From the NCBI GenBank assembly GCA_964412555.1, contig CAYPPG010000028.1, positions 32,326 through 96,325 of the forward strand: a DNA stretch of 64,000 nucleotides. Direction: 5' to 3'. Within the stretch, counting starts at the first letter, position 1. Every line of letters starts with the position of its first letter. Positions 18,608-27,931 of this stretch are shown here, piece by piece. A model generated the notes under the pieces. The model made no database searches and had not been told where the DNA came from. It was given only the letters and a program-made list of their open reading frames with translations. Origin of the DNA: CAYPPG01 sp964412555 (GTDB taxonomy: Bacteria; Hinthialibacterota; Hinthialibacteria; Hinthialibacterales; Hinthialibacteraceae). The position numbers and the translations under genes were made by a program.

Positions 18608-19672
18608 ATGGTTTGCAAAGTCGATCGGCGTAGTTTTATGAAAAATTCATTGTTGGCCGGTGGTGTCGCGATGGGAATTCGTGGCCCGGAAGAAAAACAA
18701 CTTCTCGCGATGCTGCAAAATCCGACGGATCCGCAACAACTCAGGAATCAATCCAGCGAGTCTAAGGTACCGATGGGGAAAATCGGAGACTTGGAAATTA
18801 CCCGAATCATTGCCGGTGGGAATATCATTAGCGGATGGTGCCACCAACGCGATCTTCTTTATGTTTCAACTCTTGCCGGTCATTACCTGACGCAAGAGAA
18901 ACAGTACGATACCATGGAAATGATGGAAGAGCAGGGAATCAACACCATTTCCCCTGATCCAACCCAACTGGATTTTATCAATGAATACAAAGCGGAACGC
19001 GGCGGGAAGATGCAAACCATTGTCGGTGTACGCCAAGATTGGCAATATTTCGGTGAACCCTTCTGGTCCGATGGAAAAGAATCCGGGATGAAGGAATGGA
19101 TCGATATGAGCGTCGATAAAGGCGCAACGACGATGTATACCCAAGGCGGATATACGGAACATGTCATGAAAACCGGCGATCCGAAAAATATCGAGATCAT
19201 TGCCAAGGCCATTGAATACATCAAGGAACAAGGGATGCCTGCCGGTTTGGGGAGCCACGATATCAAGGTGATTGAGATCGCCGATGAATATGGTATCGAA
19301 CCGGATTACTATTTCAAAACCTTTCACCATGACAATTACTGGTCTGCACATCCACGCGAAAAGCGTGAGCATTGGTCTGTCGATAGCACGCTCTACAAAG
19401 ACCACAACAAATTTCATGACAACATTTACGATTTGTTTCCTGAAAAAACGAAAGAATTAATGGCTTCCAAGAAGAAACCGTGGATTGCCTATAAAACCTT
19501 GGCGGCCGGCTCCATTCAACCGATGGATGCTTTCGAATTTTGCTACAAAAATGGTGCGGACTTCATTTCGGTTGGTATGTTCGATTTTCAAGTTCTCGAA
19601 GACCTCATCGCGGCGAAAAAAGTGTTGGCGATGGATGAAGTGAAGAACCGTCCACGTCCCTGGTGTGCTTAA
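18608..19672 (+). CDS. Tat-exported aldo/keto reductase-like protein
   Basis: 354 residues. It opens with a twin-arginine motif DRRSFMKNSLLAGGVAMG, indicating folded export. The rest resembles an aldo/keto reductase-like TIM barrel: MGKIGDLEITRIIAGGNIISG is the AKR-style first strand, and IAYKTLAAGSIQPMDAFEFC with NGADFISVGMFDFQVLEDL matches the last strands. The usual AKR catalytic Tyr-Lys pair is not obvious, so reductase activity is uncertain. Proteins of this kind are frequent beside Gfo/Idh/MocA enzymes in polysaccharide degraders. GGGAGA lies seven bases before the ATG. Confidence 0.7.
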   Translation: MVCKVDRRSFMKNSLLAGGVAMGIRGPEEKQLLAMLQNPTDPQQLRNQSSESKVPMGKIGDLEITRIIAGGNIISGWCHQRDLLYVSTLAGHYLTQEKQYDTMEMMEEQGINTISPDPTQLDFINEYKAERGGKMQTIVGVRQDWQYFGEPFWSDGKESGMKEWIDMSVDKGATTMYTQGGYTEHVMKTGDPKNIEIIAKAIEYIKEQGMPAGLGSHDIKVIEIADEYGIEPDYYFKTFHHDNYWSAHPREKREHWSVDSTLYKDHNKFHDNIYDLFPEKTKELMASKKKPWIAYKTLAAGSIQPMDAFEFCYKNGADFISVGMFDFQVLEDLIAAKKVLAMDEVKNRPRPWCA

Positions 19673-19731
19673 TATTACTGTTTTTGCAGGATTGGTAACA
19701 CGTTCTACCTGACATGATTTGTACTCTTGTC

Positions 19732-19788
19732 GGGTAAAGCAAGCGTCCCGCTTGCCCTTTGATGCAGGCGAGGACGCCTGCTTTACCC
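19732..19788. repeat. 57-bp palindromic intergenic repeat
   Basis: GGGTAAAGCAAGCGTCC at 19732-19748 matches in inverse GGACGCCTGCTTTACCC at 19772-19788 with one mismatch in 17. The centre holds CGCTTGCCC..GCAGGCGAGG. Related text occurs at 12944-12978. It lies just before the GH2-like gene. Confidence 0.7.
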
Positions 19789-19842
19789 ACAAGAGGAACA
19801 GCGTTGTCGAGTAACTTATTTTTATTCATTTGTGAAAAGGAC

Positions 19843-22800
19843 ATGAAACCACATCGACTTTCTATCTTCCTTCTTGCACTCCTATTATTCCTATCCGAAT
19901 TGAATACATTTTGCAGCGAAGATTCAACAACCGTCTTGCCGGACCGGATAGAAGCCTTTTGGGATTTGAGCAAAGCGGATCATGAAAAAACTCCATCACG
20001 CGAGCGAATCTGCATCAACGGTTTGTGGCAGTGGCAGCCGGCTGATGAAACCAGTGATCAGATTCCCAAAAATGGATGGGGCTATATAAAAGTTCCCGGA
20101 ACCTGGCCGGATACGAATGGCGGCTATATGTGGCGGGAATCCCAATCTTTTTTTCTACACCCCGATTGGAAAAACAAGAAGTTAGGTGATACTCGTATGG
20201 CTTGGTATCAACGGGAAATCACGATTCCAAAAGAGTGGGATAAACGTCGAATTGCCATTTCATCGAATTACTTGAATTCTTTTGCTTCTGTCTTTATTGA
20301 TGGTGTGAAGGCCGGCGATATTCATTTTTGGGGGGGAGAAGTGGATATCACAACCGCATGCCATCCAGGCTCCAAGCATATATTAACCATGGCCGTGGTC
20401 GCTATGCCGCTCAATGCGGTCGTTCTTTCCTATCATAACACGAATGAGGCAAAGCAAGTCGAAGGGAACGTCGCTCGGCGGGGATTATGCGGGGATGTCT
20501 ATCTTGTCAGTACTCCCCCGGATTCCTATATTCAGGATGTCAAGATCGAGACATCCGTTCAGAAATGGGAAATAACGCTTGATACAGAACTTCGAGGCAT
20601 AGAAAAGGACGCTGAATACTACCTCTATGCTCGAATCATGGATGGAACAGAGATTGCCAAAGAATTCAAAAGTAACCGTTTTCGTCTCACCGATTTTGAG
20701 AATGGCCGCTTTTCTTTTTCAACGCCGTGGCATCCTGAAAAACTATGGGATGTGCATACTCCGCTGAATAGGTATCAACTTCAACTTGTGTTGATCGATT
20801 CAGATGGCACGGAAATCGATGAGTATTTTCCTGTTCGTTTCGGTTTTCGGGAATTTTGGATTGACGGCCGGGATTTTTATTTGAATGGCTCACGGATATT
20901 TTGTTTTGCTGTTCCATTCGATAATGCGCAGGTTTCCGCAGCTGCTGCAACGTACGAAGGAGCGCGGGAAACCATGCAGCGGCTGAAGACGTTTGGCGTC
21001 AATGCGGTGTATACGCATAATTATGGTTGTGAGCCTGGCTCTCATCTTAGTTTTGATGAAATCCTTCGGGCGGCGGACGATGAAGGGATGCTGATTTTCT
21101 TTTCTCTCCCGCACTTCAACCACTACGAGTGGGAAAATCCTGATGCCGATCAATCCAACGGCTATGCTCGCCATGCCGAATTTTATATCCGCCAGGCACA
21201 AAATCACCCGTCGGTCGTCATGTACTCCATGAGCCACAATGCCACCGGCTACAGCGAAGACATGAATCCCGATCTCATCGATGGCATCCATGCCAAACGG
21301 GATTCCTGGGCGGAAAGAAATTCAAAAAAGGCTTTACGAGCGGAAGCTATCGCCAAACGTTTTGATCAAAGTCGAACGATTTATCATCATGCGGGCGGCA
21401 ATTTGGGGCCGATGCATACGAGCAATTTTTACTTGAATTTTGTGCCGATTCAGGAACGCTCGGACTGGTTTGAACATTGGGCTACCGAGGGGATCAAACC
21501 GCTGTTCCTTTGTGAATACGGCGCTCCGTGGGGGATGAATTGGACACTCTACCGAGGATGGTATCAGGGCAAACGGGACTTCGGTGGTGCAGCTGTTCCC
21601 TGGCAGTTTTGTGTTGCGGAATGGAACTCACAGTTTTTGGGGGATCGGGCCTTTCAACTGAACGAGATGGACAAAGCCAATCTTCGTTTTGAAGCCGAAC
21701 AGGCTCGCGCTGGGCGGCTTTGGCATCGGTGGGATTACCCTTACCCCATCATCGGTTCCTATTCACGCGGCTATGACAAAAAAGAAGAAGTGTGGTCGAT
21801 GTACATCACCGACAATTGGCGCGCTTTCCGAACATGGGGAGTGTCTGCTTTCAATGTGTGGAGTTATGGGAACTTTTGGGAATTGAAGGAGGATGTAGAT
21901 ACAAGCCGGATCGATTTTCCTGTAGATTGGGAAAATTTACAAAAACCGGGTTTCAGTCCGGATTACATCGGCCGGCGGTATGAACGCTTCGATATGGCAT
22001 ACGAACGTAATGACTGGATTCCAACGGCGGCCGCGCAAGCCCTTATCCGTAATAATCAACCGCTTCTCGCGTACTTTGCGGGCAAAGCGTCACGCTTTAC
22101 GTCGAAAGATCATAACTTCCGTCCGGGAGATATTGTCGAAAAACAAATCATTATCATCAACAACTCACGCGAAACAGTTACCTGTAAGTGCAGCTGGACG
22201 CTCGATTTACCGAATCGCATTCATGGGAAACAACAAATTCAAATAAAAACAGGGCAGAAGGAATGTATTGCCTTGGAACTCACTCTCCCGGATACACTCA
22301 AGGCTGGCGAATATGAATTAACCATGACTGCCGACTTCGATTCCGGTCAAGTGCAGGAAGATTCGTTCCTAATCCACGTTCTGCCGAAGGAAAAGAAACC
22401 AGTAATTGATTCCAAAATCGCTCTTTTCGATCCTGAAGGCGAGACGTCCCAATTACTGAGTACAATGAATATAGAGTTCGATCGTGTCGATGCACGCACC
22501 GATCTCTCACCATATAATATTTTGATCATTGGCAAAGCGGCTCTTACACTCGAAAGAGCGGCACCCAATATTGAAAGAGTCCGAGATGGATTGAAAGTTT
22601 TAGTCTTCGAACAAACGCCGGATGTGTTGGAAAAGCGGCTGGGATTTCGGGTGCAGGAATACGGACTGCGTCGAGTGTTTCCGCGGGTGCCCCATCATCC
22701 AATCCTGGATGGCTTGTCAATGGAACATCTGCATGATTGGCAGGGAGAATCGACAATCATCCCTCCGCGATTGGACTATGAATTGCGGCCTCGATATGGC

Positions 22801-23757
22801 CCGACGGTGGAATGGTGTGGGATCGAAGTCCCGCGTGCCTGGCGATGTGGGCGTTGGGGGAATGTGGCGTCCGTGCTGCTTGAAAAACCGGTGATTGGGG
22901 ATTATTTGCCCATTGTCGACGGAGGATTCAGTCTCCAATACAGCCCGTTGTTGGAATACCGGGAAGGGAAGGGCATTATACTTTTCTGCCAGTTGGATGT
23001 GACCGGGCGTACGGAAGACGATCCCGCTGCGCAGCATTTGGTTACCAACATGATATCCTATATTTCTCAATACGAGCCATTCCCACCCCGAACAATCGTA
23101 TATGCCGGCGAACCGGCAGGATATGAATATTTAAAACAAGCCGGTTTTAGGATAAGCATGTATGAGAAACAGAAATTGATCTCCGGCCAAATTCTGGTTG
23201 TTGGTCCTAATGGTGAAAAGCAGCTCTCCACACAAAAGGAATCAATAGCCGAATGGCTTGAAAAAGACGGACGCATCCTGGCGATCAGTTTGGATGAAAA
23301 CGAAATCAATTCTTTCTTACCTCTCGAAATCTCGACGGAAAATGAGGAATACATCAACACCTATTTCGAGCCAGTTGAAATGAACTCACCTATAACCGGA
23401 ATCGGTCCCGCCGATGTTTTGAATCGTATGCCACGACCGATACCGTTAATTAGCGATGGTACTCATCAAGTTGGAAACGGTGTTTTAGCCTCTAAAGAAG
23501 AAGGGAATGTTGTATTCTGCCAGCTCTTTCCGTGGCACTACAACTACGAGAAAATCTATCACAACAAAATCACATTTCGCCGAACCGCTTTTTTGTTGAC
23601 ACGGCTATTGTCCAATATGGGAGCAACTGTAGAAACACCGTTGCTTTCCCGTTTTTCAACTCCCTGTACATCGGATGAAGATGGACGATGGTTGAGCGGG
23701 ATGTATCTGGATGAGCCGGTGGAAATGGATGATCCTTACCGGTTTTTTCGCTGGTAG
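19843..23757 (+). CDS. Large secreted glycoside hydrolase family 2-like protein with a C-terminal GATase-like region
   Basis: 1304 residues. The start at 19843 is chosen because AAAAGGA precedes it and a clear signal peptide follows (RLSIFLLALLLFLSELNTF); the frame is open upstream but has no such support. The N-terminal 400 residues are beta-sandwich domains (WYQREITIPKEWDKRRIAI; FGFREFWIDGRDFYLNGSRI) followed by a barrel (RLKTFGVNAVYTHNYG). The likely nucleophile is Glu in LFLCEYGAPW near residue 557. At the acid/base site the text is VVMYSMSHNATGYSED, without the normal Asn-Glu. After a CARDB-like domain (about 760-860) comes an alpha/beta region recalling type 1 glutamine-amidotransferase-like domains (LSPYNILIIGKAAL). 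Substrate unknown. Confidence 0.72.
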   Translation: MKPHRLSIFLLALLLFLSELNTFCSEDSTTVLPDRIEAFWDLSKADHEKTPSRERICINGLWQWQPADETSDQIPKNGWGYIKVPGTWPDTNGGYMWRESQSFFLHPDWKNKKLGDTRMAWYQREITIPKEWDKRRIAISSNYLNSFASVFIDGVKAGDIHFWGGEVDITTACHPGSKHILTMAVVAMPLNAVVLSYHNTNEAKQVEGNVARRGLCGDVYLVSTPPDSYIQDVKIETSVQKWEITLDTELRGIEKDAEYYLYARIMDGTEIAKEFKSNRFRLTDFENGRFSFSTPWHPEKLWDVHTPLNRYQLQLVLIDSDGTEIDEYFPVRFGFREFWIDGRDFYLNGSRIFCFAVPFDNAQVSAAAATYEGARETMQRLKTFGVNAVYTHNYGCEPGSHLSFDEILRAADDEGMLIFFSLPHFNHYEWENPDADQSNGYARHAEFYIRQAQNHPSVVMYSMSHNATGYSEDMNPDLIDGIHAKRDSWAERNSKKALRAEAIAKRFDQSRTIYHHAGGNLGPMHTSNFYLNFVPIQERSDWFEHWATEGIKPLFLCEYGAPWGMNWTLYRGWYQGKRDFGGAAVPWQFCVAEWNSQFLGDRAFQLNEMDKANLRFEAEQARAGRLWHRWDYPYPIIGSYSRGYDKKEEVWSMYITDNWRAFRTWGVSAFNVWSYGNFWELKEDVDTSRIDFPVDWENLQKPGFSPDYIGRRYERFDMAYERNDWIPTAAAQALIRNNQPLLAYFAGKASRFTSKDHNFRPGDIVEKQIIIINNSRETVTCKCSWTLDLPNRIHGKQQIQIKTGQKECIALELTLPDTLKAGEYELTMTADFDSGQVQEDSFLIHVLPKEKKPVIDSKIALFDPEGETSQLLSTMNIEFDRVDARTDLSPYNILIIGKAALTLERAAPNIERVRDGLKVLVFEQTPDVLEKRLGFRVQEYGLRRVFPRVPHHPILDGLSMEHLHDWQGESTIIPPRLDYELRPRYGPTVEWCGIEVPRAWRCGRWGNVASVLLEKPVIGDYLPIVDGGFSLQYSPLLEYREGKGIILFCQLDVTGRTEDDPAAQHLVTNMISYISQYEPFPPRTIVYAGEPAGYEYLKQAGFRISMYEKQKLISGQILVVGPNGEKQLSTQKESIAEWLEKDGRILAISLDENEINSFLPLEISTENEEYINTYFEPVEMNSPITGIGPADVLNRMPRPIPLISDGTHQVGNGVLASKEEGNVVFCQLFPWHYNYEKIYHNKITFRRTAFLLTRLLSNMGATVETPLLSRFSTPCTSDEDGRWLSGMYLDEPVEMDDPYRFFRW

Positions 23758-23778
23758 TGTTCAAACAACAAGTATACC

Positions 23779-24528
23779 TCAATACACCGACCAGTCTTCT
23801 ACACCGACCGGGGAGGTTGACTCAAAAAGTTCCTGCATTTCATCTTCAGACAAGGCGTGATTGTAAATGCGGATATCATCCTTCATGCCCAACCACTCCC
23901 GTTGGATGTCCCCACCATTATCCCAAGCGCCAATCACCGGATTCAGTGCCATGTCGAAGAAAAAAGGAAACGTAGTAGGTTCCTGATAACCTTCTTGCAC
24001 GCCGTCATAATAGACTGCCACGACGAAATTGACTGCAGAAGCAGTGAACGCGATATGATGCCATTCTTCCATCGGCAATAGTGTTGTTCCAATTACATCA
24101 CCGTCACCGCCATTGATCCCCACATTCACTAGGCCATTGTTGAGCTTAAGGTGCACAGCGCCTTCTGACCAATCGGTGTTCATACCCCCGCTAAACTGGA
24201 TACCGCTGACATCTTGGCTGGTATAGACCCACATCGCTACCGTGATTTCATCCAAAAGGTCGAAGCCGTTATCAATGAAGTATTGGCTGTTTATCTCTAC
24301 GATATCATCGTCACCGTCTAAAGACAGCACGTTGCTGTTTCTGGCCTCATCAAAAACGATCTCGGCATCACCGACCGGAGTGCCATGAAACCCGTTGCCG
24401 CTGCTGTCCTCGAAATTACCTTCAAATTCATAGTGAACTAGCAAGTCTGTCGTTCCCACGTTGGCCAATGCGCTAACGAACAAGAATGCTGCAACAACAG
24501 AAAGGAAGCAATAATTTCTTTTGTCCAT
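23779..24528 (-). CDS. Secreted LamG (concanavalin A-like) domain protein
   Basis: 249 residues: a signal peptide (FLSVVAAFLFVSALANVG) followed by a single LamG/LamGL jelly-roll: LLVHYEFEGNFEDSSGNGFHG, then VAMWVYTSQDV, EEWHHIAFTASA and the closing DDIRIYNHALSEDEMQELF. This domain binds carbohydrates or mediates adhesion. No PEP-CTERM or dockerin is seen at the end. AAAGGAG precedes the ATG. It converges with the GH2-like gene, the two stops lying about 20 bases apart, and is divergent from the Tat isomerase-like gene. Confidence 0.85.
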   Translation of the reverse strand: MDKRNYCFLSVVAAFLFVSALANVGTTDLLVHYEFEGNFEDSSGNGFHGTPVGDAEIVFDEARNSNVLSLDGDDDIVEINSQYFIDNGFDLLDEITVAMWVYTSQDVSGIQFSGGMNTDWSEGAVHLKLNNGLVNVGINGGDGDVIGTTLLPMEEWHHIAFTASAVNFVVAVYYDGVQEGYQEPTTFPFFFDMALNPVIGAWDNGGDIQREWLGMKDDIRIYNHALSEDEMQELFESTSPVGVEDWSVY

Positions 24529-24722
24529 GTGTTTTTTCTCCTTTAAAAATATAAATAGTTTTTTATTAGAAAAAGATTTTCTTTACGTTCTTTTACTCAA
24601 GAAAAAAATGAAGCTCTTTTTTTAGTTTTGGGCAATCCTATCATAACAGTATTCCTCACGTCAAGCGATCTACCTAAAAAAATCCAATTTATTCGCATAA
24701 ATAAAGCGCTTTTCCAGTGTAA

Positions 24723-24751
24723 TTGACACAATATAGGGCCAAGCATATGAT
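24723..24751 (+). promoter_or_regulatory. Housekeeping-type promoter for the Tat sugar-isomerase-like gene
   Basis: TTGACA at 24723-24728 and TATGAT at 24746-24751 are separated by 17 bases. Transcription would start near 24758, about 33 bases before the ATG at 24791, leaving room for the AGGAG ribosome site. Confidence 0.7.
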
Positions 24752-24790
24752 GCTCATGAAAACAGTTTATATAACCATAGGAGCAAAATC

Positions 24791-26293
24791 ATGCAGCGAC
24801 GCAGTTTTCTTCAATCCGGTATCGGCGCTTTCGTGGTGGGCAACACTATGCCCAATGTTTCAGCAGTCCGGCTTCAGAACCTCGCTCCTCAAATTCGGTT
24901 AAACCTCAAGCCCGTGATGACGAATATGATTCATACGGATGTGTGGGAAGGTCCCTGCCGATTCAATGTACAAAGCCCCCGTGAGGAAAAGGCCGCAGCA
25001 CAACAGCGATTCACAAATTGGTCTGCTGCTATCAAGGCCGGTGGTCTCGGCCTTGATTCGGAAGAGGTGAATATCCTGGAACCGGTACACATTACCTTTA
25101 CCGAGGATTTCGTCCTGGAGCGGGATCAGCTGAACAAACTTCGGAAAGACAGTTCGGAAATAGATGTGTATTTTATTGTTCCGCACGGATCATCGATTGC
25201 TACATTTGATATCGGTAAGGAATTTGGCAAGCCCATCATCCTGCGCGGACTCAACTGCCGGACCGTGGATATCTGCGCTTACTCACGAAGCAATGGGTTG
25301 GAACTTTTTGTGCCGAATGATGATAGAGAGTTCAGTACACTTGTCTCGTTACTTCAGGCTCGGAAAGTCTTTGCACAAACACGCGTTCTATTCCCAACCG
25401 ACCGTGGCCTGCCTGCGGTTGCTTCCGTGGCCGGCATCAACGATCCGGACCAATTGCAAGAGCGATTCGGTATCGATTTGGTTTGTATTTCTTATCGCGA
25501 ACTTGCCAAAGAGATGGAACGGGTGATGGCTAACGCATCAGAGACAGACACTGCGCGACAACTCGCTCAGAAGTTGATTGGTGGGGCAAATAAGACTTAC
25601 TTGGATGATCGGTACGTTGTTCGAAGCATGGAATTCTACAATACGATCACGAACCTCATGCAGAAACACCGATGCAACGCCTTCACGATCGAATGCTTCG
25701 AGTTTTGCTCCAGCAAACTTCCCGAAAAGTGGAACATTACGCCATGTGTAATTCATACGCTTTTTAAAGATCATAACATTGCCTCCGCCTGTGAAGCCGA
25801 CCTGGCGGCTCTGCTCTCGATGCGCCTGCTCATGTCTGTTTCCAAGAAATCGACTCATCTTGGGAATATGTTCCTGCGAGATAACAATCTAATCATTAAC
25901 CACAGCGCTCCCGGTATCAAAATGAACGGCTTCAATGAGCCTGGCCTCCCCTATCAGCTGGGACGCTTTGTCCAATCGGGGTGGGGAACCAAGGCAGTGG
26001 TCGACTTTATGAATAATGACCAAAAGCAGGTAACTGTTGCCCGTATGAATCCCACAGCCACGAAGGTTCTTTTGTTGAGAGGAAAACTTGTTGGTTCCAG
26101 CGGCTGGGGGGAGGATAATCTGGGCTGTTCCGTAGAAGCACAGATCAAACCAGTCGAAAGCGGCGACGCCATAGAATTTGTCCGCAAGCAGAAAGACTAT
26201 GGAAACCATCTAATATGGACCTATGGAGACTATGCGGATGAGATGGTGCAACTATGTGATATACTCGGTATAGAGACAGAGGTTGTGAGCTAA
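24791..26293 (+). CDS. Tat-exported sugar-isomerase-like protein (L-fucose/L-arabinose isomerase fold)
   Basis: 500 residues. The start MQRRSFLQSGIGAFVVGN is a twin-arginine signal. The remainder recalls the L-fucose/L-arabinose isomerase superfamily: a Rossmann-like N-terminal region (SEIDVYFIVPHGSSIATFDI), a middle domain (NAFTIECFEFCSSKLPEKWN) and the conserved ACEADLAALLSMRLLM with FLRDNNLIINHSAPG, which in cytoplasmic relatives surrounds the metal and substrate site. Such enzymes interconvert aldoses and ketoses. A Tat-exported version is unusual, so another role is possible. Promoter and AGGAG ribosome site are present. The next gene is another Tat sugar enzyme on the same strand. Confidence 0.7.
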   Translation: MQRRSFLQSGIGAFVVGNTMPNVSAVRLQNLAPQIRLNLKPVMTNMIHTDVWEGPCRFNVQSPREEKAAAQQRFTNWSAAIKAGGLGLDSEEVNILEPVHITFTEDFVLERDQLNKLRKDSSEIDVYFIVPHGSSIATFDIGKEFGKPIILRGLNCRTVDICAYSRSNGLELFVPNDDREFSTLVSLLQARKVFAQTRVLFPTDRGLPAVASVAGINDPDQLQERFGIDLVCISYRELAKEMERVMANASETDTARQLAQKLIGGANKTYLDDRYVVRSMEFYNTITNLMQKHRCNAFTIECFEFCSSKLPEKWNITPCVIHTLFKDHNIASACEADLAALLSMRLLMSVSKKSTHLGNMFLRDNNLIINHSAPGIKMNGFNEPGLPYQLGRFVQSGWGTKAVVDFMNNDQKQVTVARMNPTATKVLLLRGKLVGSSGWGEDNLGCSVEAQIKPVESGDAIEFVRKQKDYGNHLIWTYGDYADEMVQLCDILGIETEVVS

Positions 26294-26456
26294 TTGTACA
26301 ATTTCGCTTATTTTGTTCATGTGTATAGGATTTTCTCATGACCGAGTCTAGCAAGTCAAGAGAGAATCATGTTTGTAAGGTTCCTCTACCTGTTGGAGAA
26401 ACATCTGCATTCCTGTAAAGTAAACAAAATAAATAATCCATAGCAGGAGTAGGACT

Positions 26457-27800
26457 ATGAATTCCGATATCGTAAATCGCCGTAATTTTATCCAGCAAAG
26501 CCTCGTGGCCGGGAGTGGCTTGATGATTCTCAACAGCAACACAGTTTTCGGAGCCAACAACCGGTTGAACGTTGCCCTCATCGGTGCCTACGGGCGCGCA
26601 AGAGCGCACTATAGCACACTGAAACGTGAAAACGTCCTTGCCGTTTGTGATGTTAACAAGAATAGCATCTCTCACGCATTGAAGGAATTCCCGAAGGCCA
26701 AGGTTTATGCAGACTGGCGGAAGTGTCTTGATCACCCTGACCTCGATGCCGTGTTATGCTGCACAACCGACTTCACACATGCCTTTATTTCGAACTGGGC
26801 GCTCAACCGGGATTACCATGTTTACATGGAGAAGCCATTAGCCATCACTATTGAGGAAGCACGCACGGTACGGGAAAACTATCTGAAGCGTAAACACAAA
26901 TTGGCCACGCAGGTGGGTATGCAGCGTCATGCGTATCCCAATTTCAACCGGCTGCGCGAAGCCGTCCATGATGGGGCTATCGGTAAAATTCAGGAAGCCT
27001 GCGCCTGGGGCAACCGCCAGATTCGCCGCGACGGGTATTATCCGGAAGAAAAACCCATTCCATCTCATATCAATTGGGACCTTTGGCTCGGACCGGCTCC
27101 ATACCATCCTTATAATTCTAGATATGTCAGTGCAAGACCCGGTGCGGGTTGTTTGCAGTGGAACATGTTCTGGGATTTCGGAATCGGCCAGATGGGGGAC
27201 ATGGGCAGCCACACCATGGATCTGCTCTGGAACGTGATTGACGCCAAACTGCCGGAAACCATTGAATCGAGCTCGCCTGAAAAATTCGATTCGGAAGTCA
27301 CCCCGGTCGAATTGACCAGCCACTATCTCTTTCCAGCCAATAACTGGCGGGACGAAATCCGCGTATCCTGGTACCAGGGCGGAGCCATGCCCGAGTCACC
27401 TTCCAATTGGATTGATCTAAACAAGATCGGTCATGGAGCGATGTTCAAGGGTGACAAAGGGGTCATTGTGTCCGACTTCCGAAAACACCTAATCATTCCG
27501 TATGAAGATATAGACAACATGTCTCACTACAATCCACGCTCCGCAGATGAAGCGCTGCCGGACCTGGGCCACTTCCAGACGCAGTGGATCGAAGCCTGCA
27601 AAAATGGCAAACCGGCTGATACGGCCTGCAACTTTGAATATAGTGCCAACATGATTGAAACGATGTGCCTCGGCCTCGTGGCCTTCCGCGCCGGCAAAAA
27701 ACTGGAATATGACAGCAAAAATGGATCCGTGACCAATGTCACCAGTGCCAACCAGTATCTATCCAAAGCGTACCGTGAAGGTTGGAAGATAGATGGGTAA
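26457..27800 (+). CDS. Tat-exported Gfo/Idh/MocA family oxidoreductase
   Basis: 447 residues. NRRNFIQQSLVAGSGLMIL is a Tat signal. After it LNVALIGAYGRARAHY is the NAD-binding strand and loop, and HVYMEKPLAITIEEA holds the family EKP motif (Lys near residue 125). The C-terminal half carries the usual substrate-domain text (DLWLGPAPYHPYNS, FGIGQMGDMGSHTMDL, with a likely catalytic His). Members oxidise or dehydrate sugars and cyclitols. By eye its codons are richer in G and C at third positions than those of many neighbours, hinting at a different history. AGGAG precedes the ATG and a strong hairpin follows the stop. Confidence 0.9.
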   Translation: MNSDIVNRRNFIQQSLVAGSGLMILNSNTVFGANNRLNVALIGAYGRARAHYSTLKRENVLAVCDVNKNSISHALKEFPKAKVYADWRKCLDHPDLDAVLCCTTDFTHAFISNWALNRDYHVYMEKPLAITIEEARTVRENYLKRKHKLATQVGMQRHAYPNFNRLREAVHDGAIGKIQEACAWGNRQIRRDGYYPEEKPIPSHINWDLWLGPAPYHPYNSRYVSARPGAGCLQWNMFWDFGIGQMGDMGSHTMDLLWNVIDAKLPETIESSSPEKFDSEVTPVELTSHYLFPANNWRDEIRVSWYQGGAMPESPSNWIDLNKIGHGAMFKGDKGVIVSDFRKHLIIPYEDIDNMSHYNPRSADEALPDLGHFQTQWIEACKNGKPADTACNFEYSANMIETMCLGLVAFRAGKKLEYDSKNGSVTNVTSANQYLSKAYREGWKIDG

Positions 27801-27838
27801 TAAAATCCCTCCAAAGGAGAGATGCGATTCATAAACAG

Positions 27839-27881
27839 ATCATCCCCCTATCATTGTACGCGCCGATGATAGGGGGATGAT
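27839..27881. terminator. Strong hairpin between converging genes, probable bidirectional terminator
   Basis: ATCATCCCCCTATCAT at 27839-27854 pairs perfectly over 16 bases with 27866-27881 around an 11-base loop. It lies between the stops of the converging oxidoreductase and pseudopilin genes. Only a short AAATTTT follows on the plus strand, so termination efficiency is uncertain. Confidence 0.75.
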
Positions 27882-27931
27882 AAATTTTCGTGTTGTATGC
27901 TCACTGATCACAAAAGGCGTAGTGTTATCAA

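Noticed and set aside
19759..19842. 28-codon upstream extension of the GH2-like protein
   Set aside because: It runs through a palindromic repeat and would hide the signal peptide that starts at 19843.
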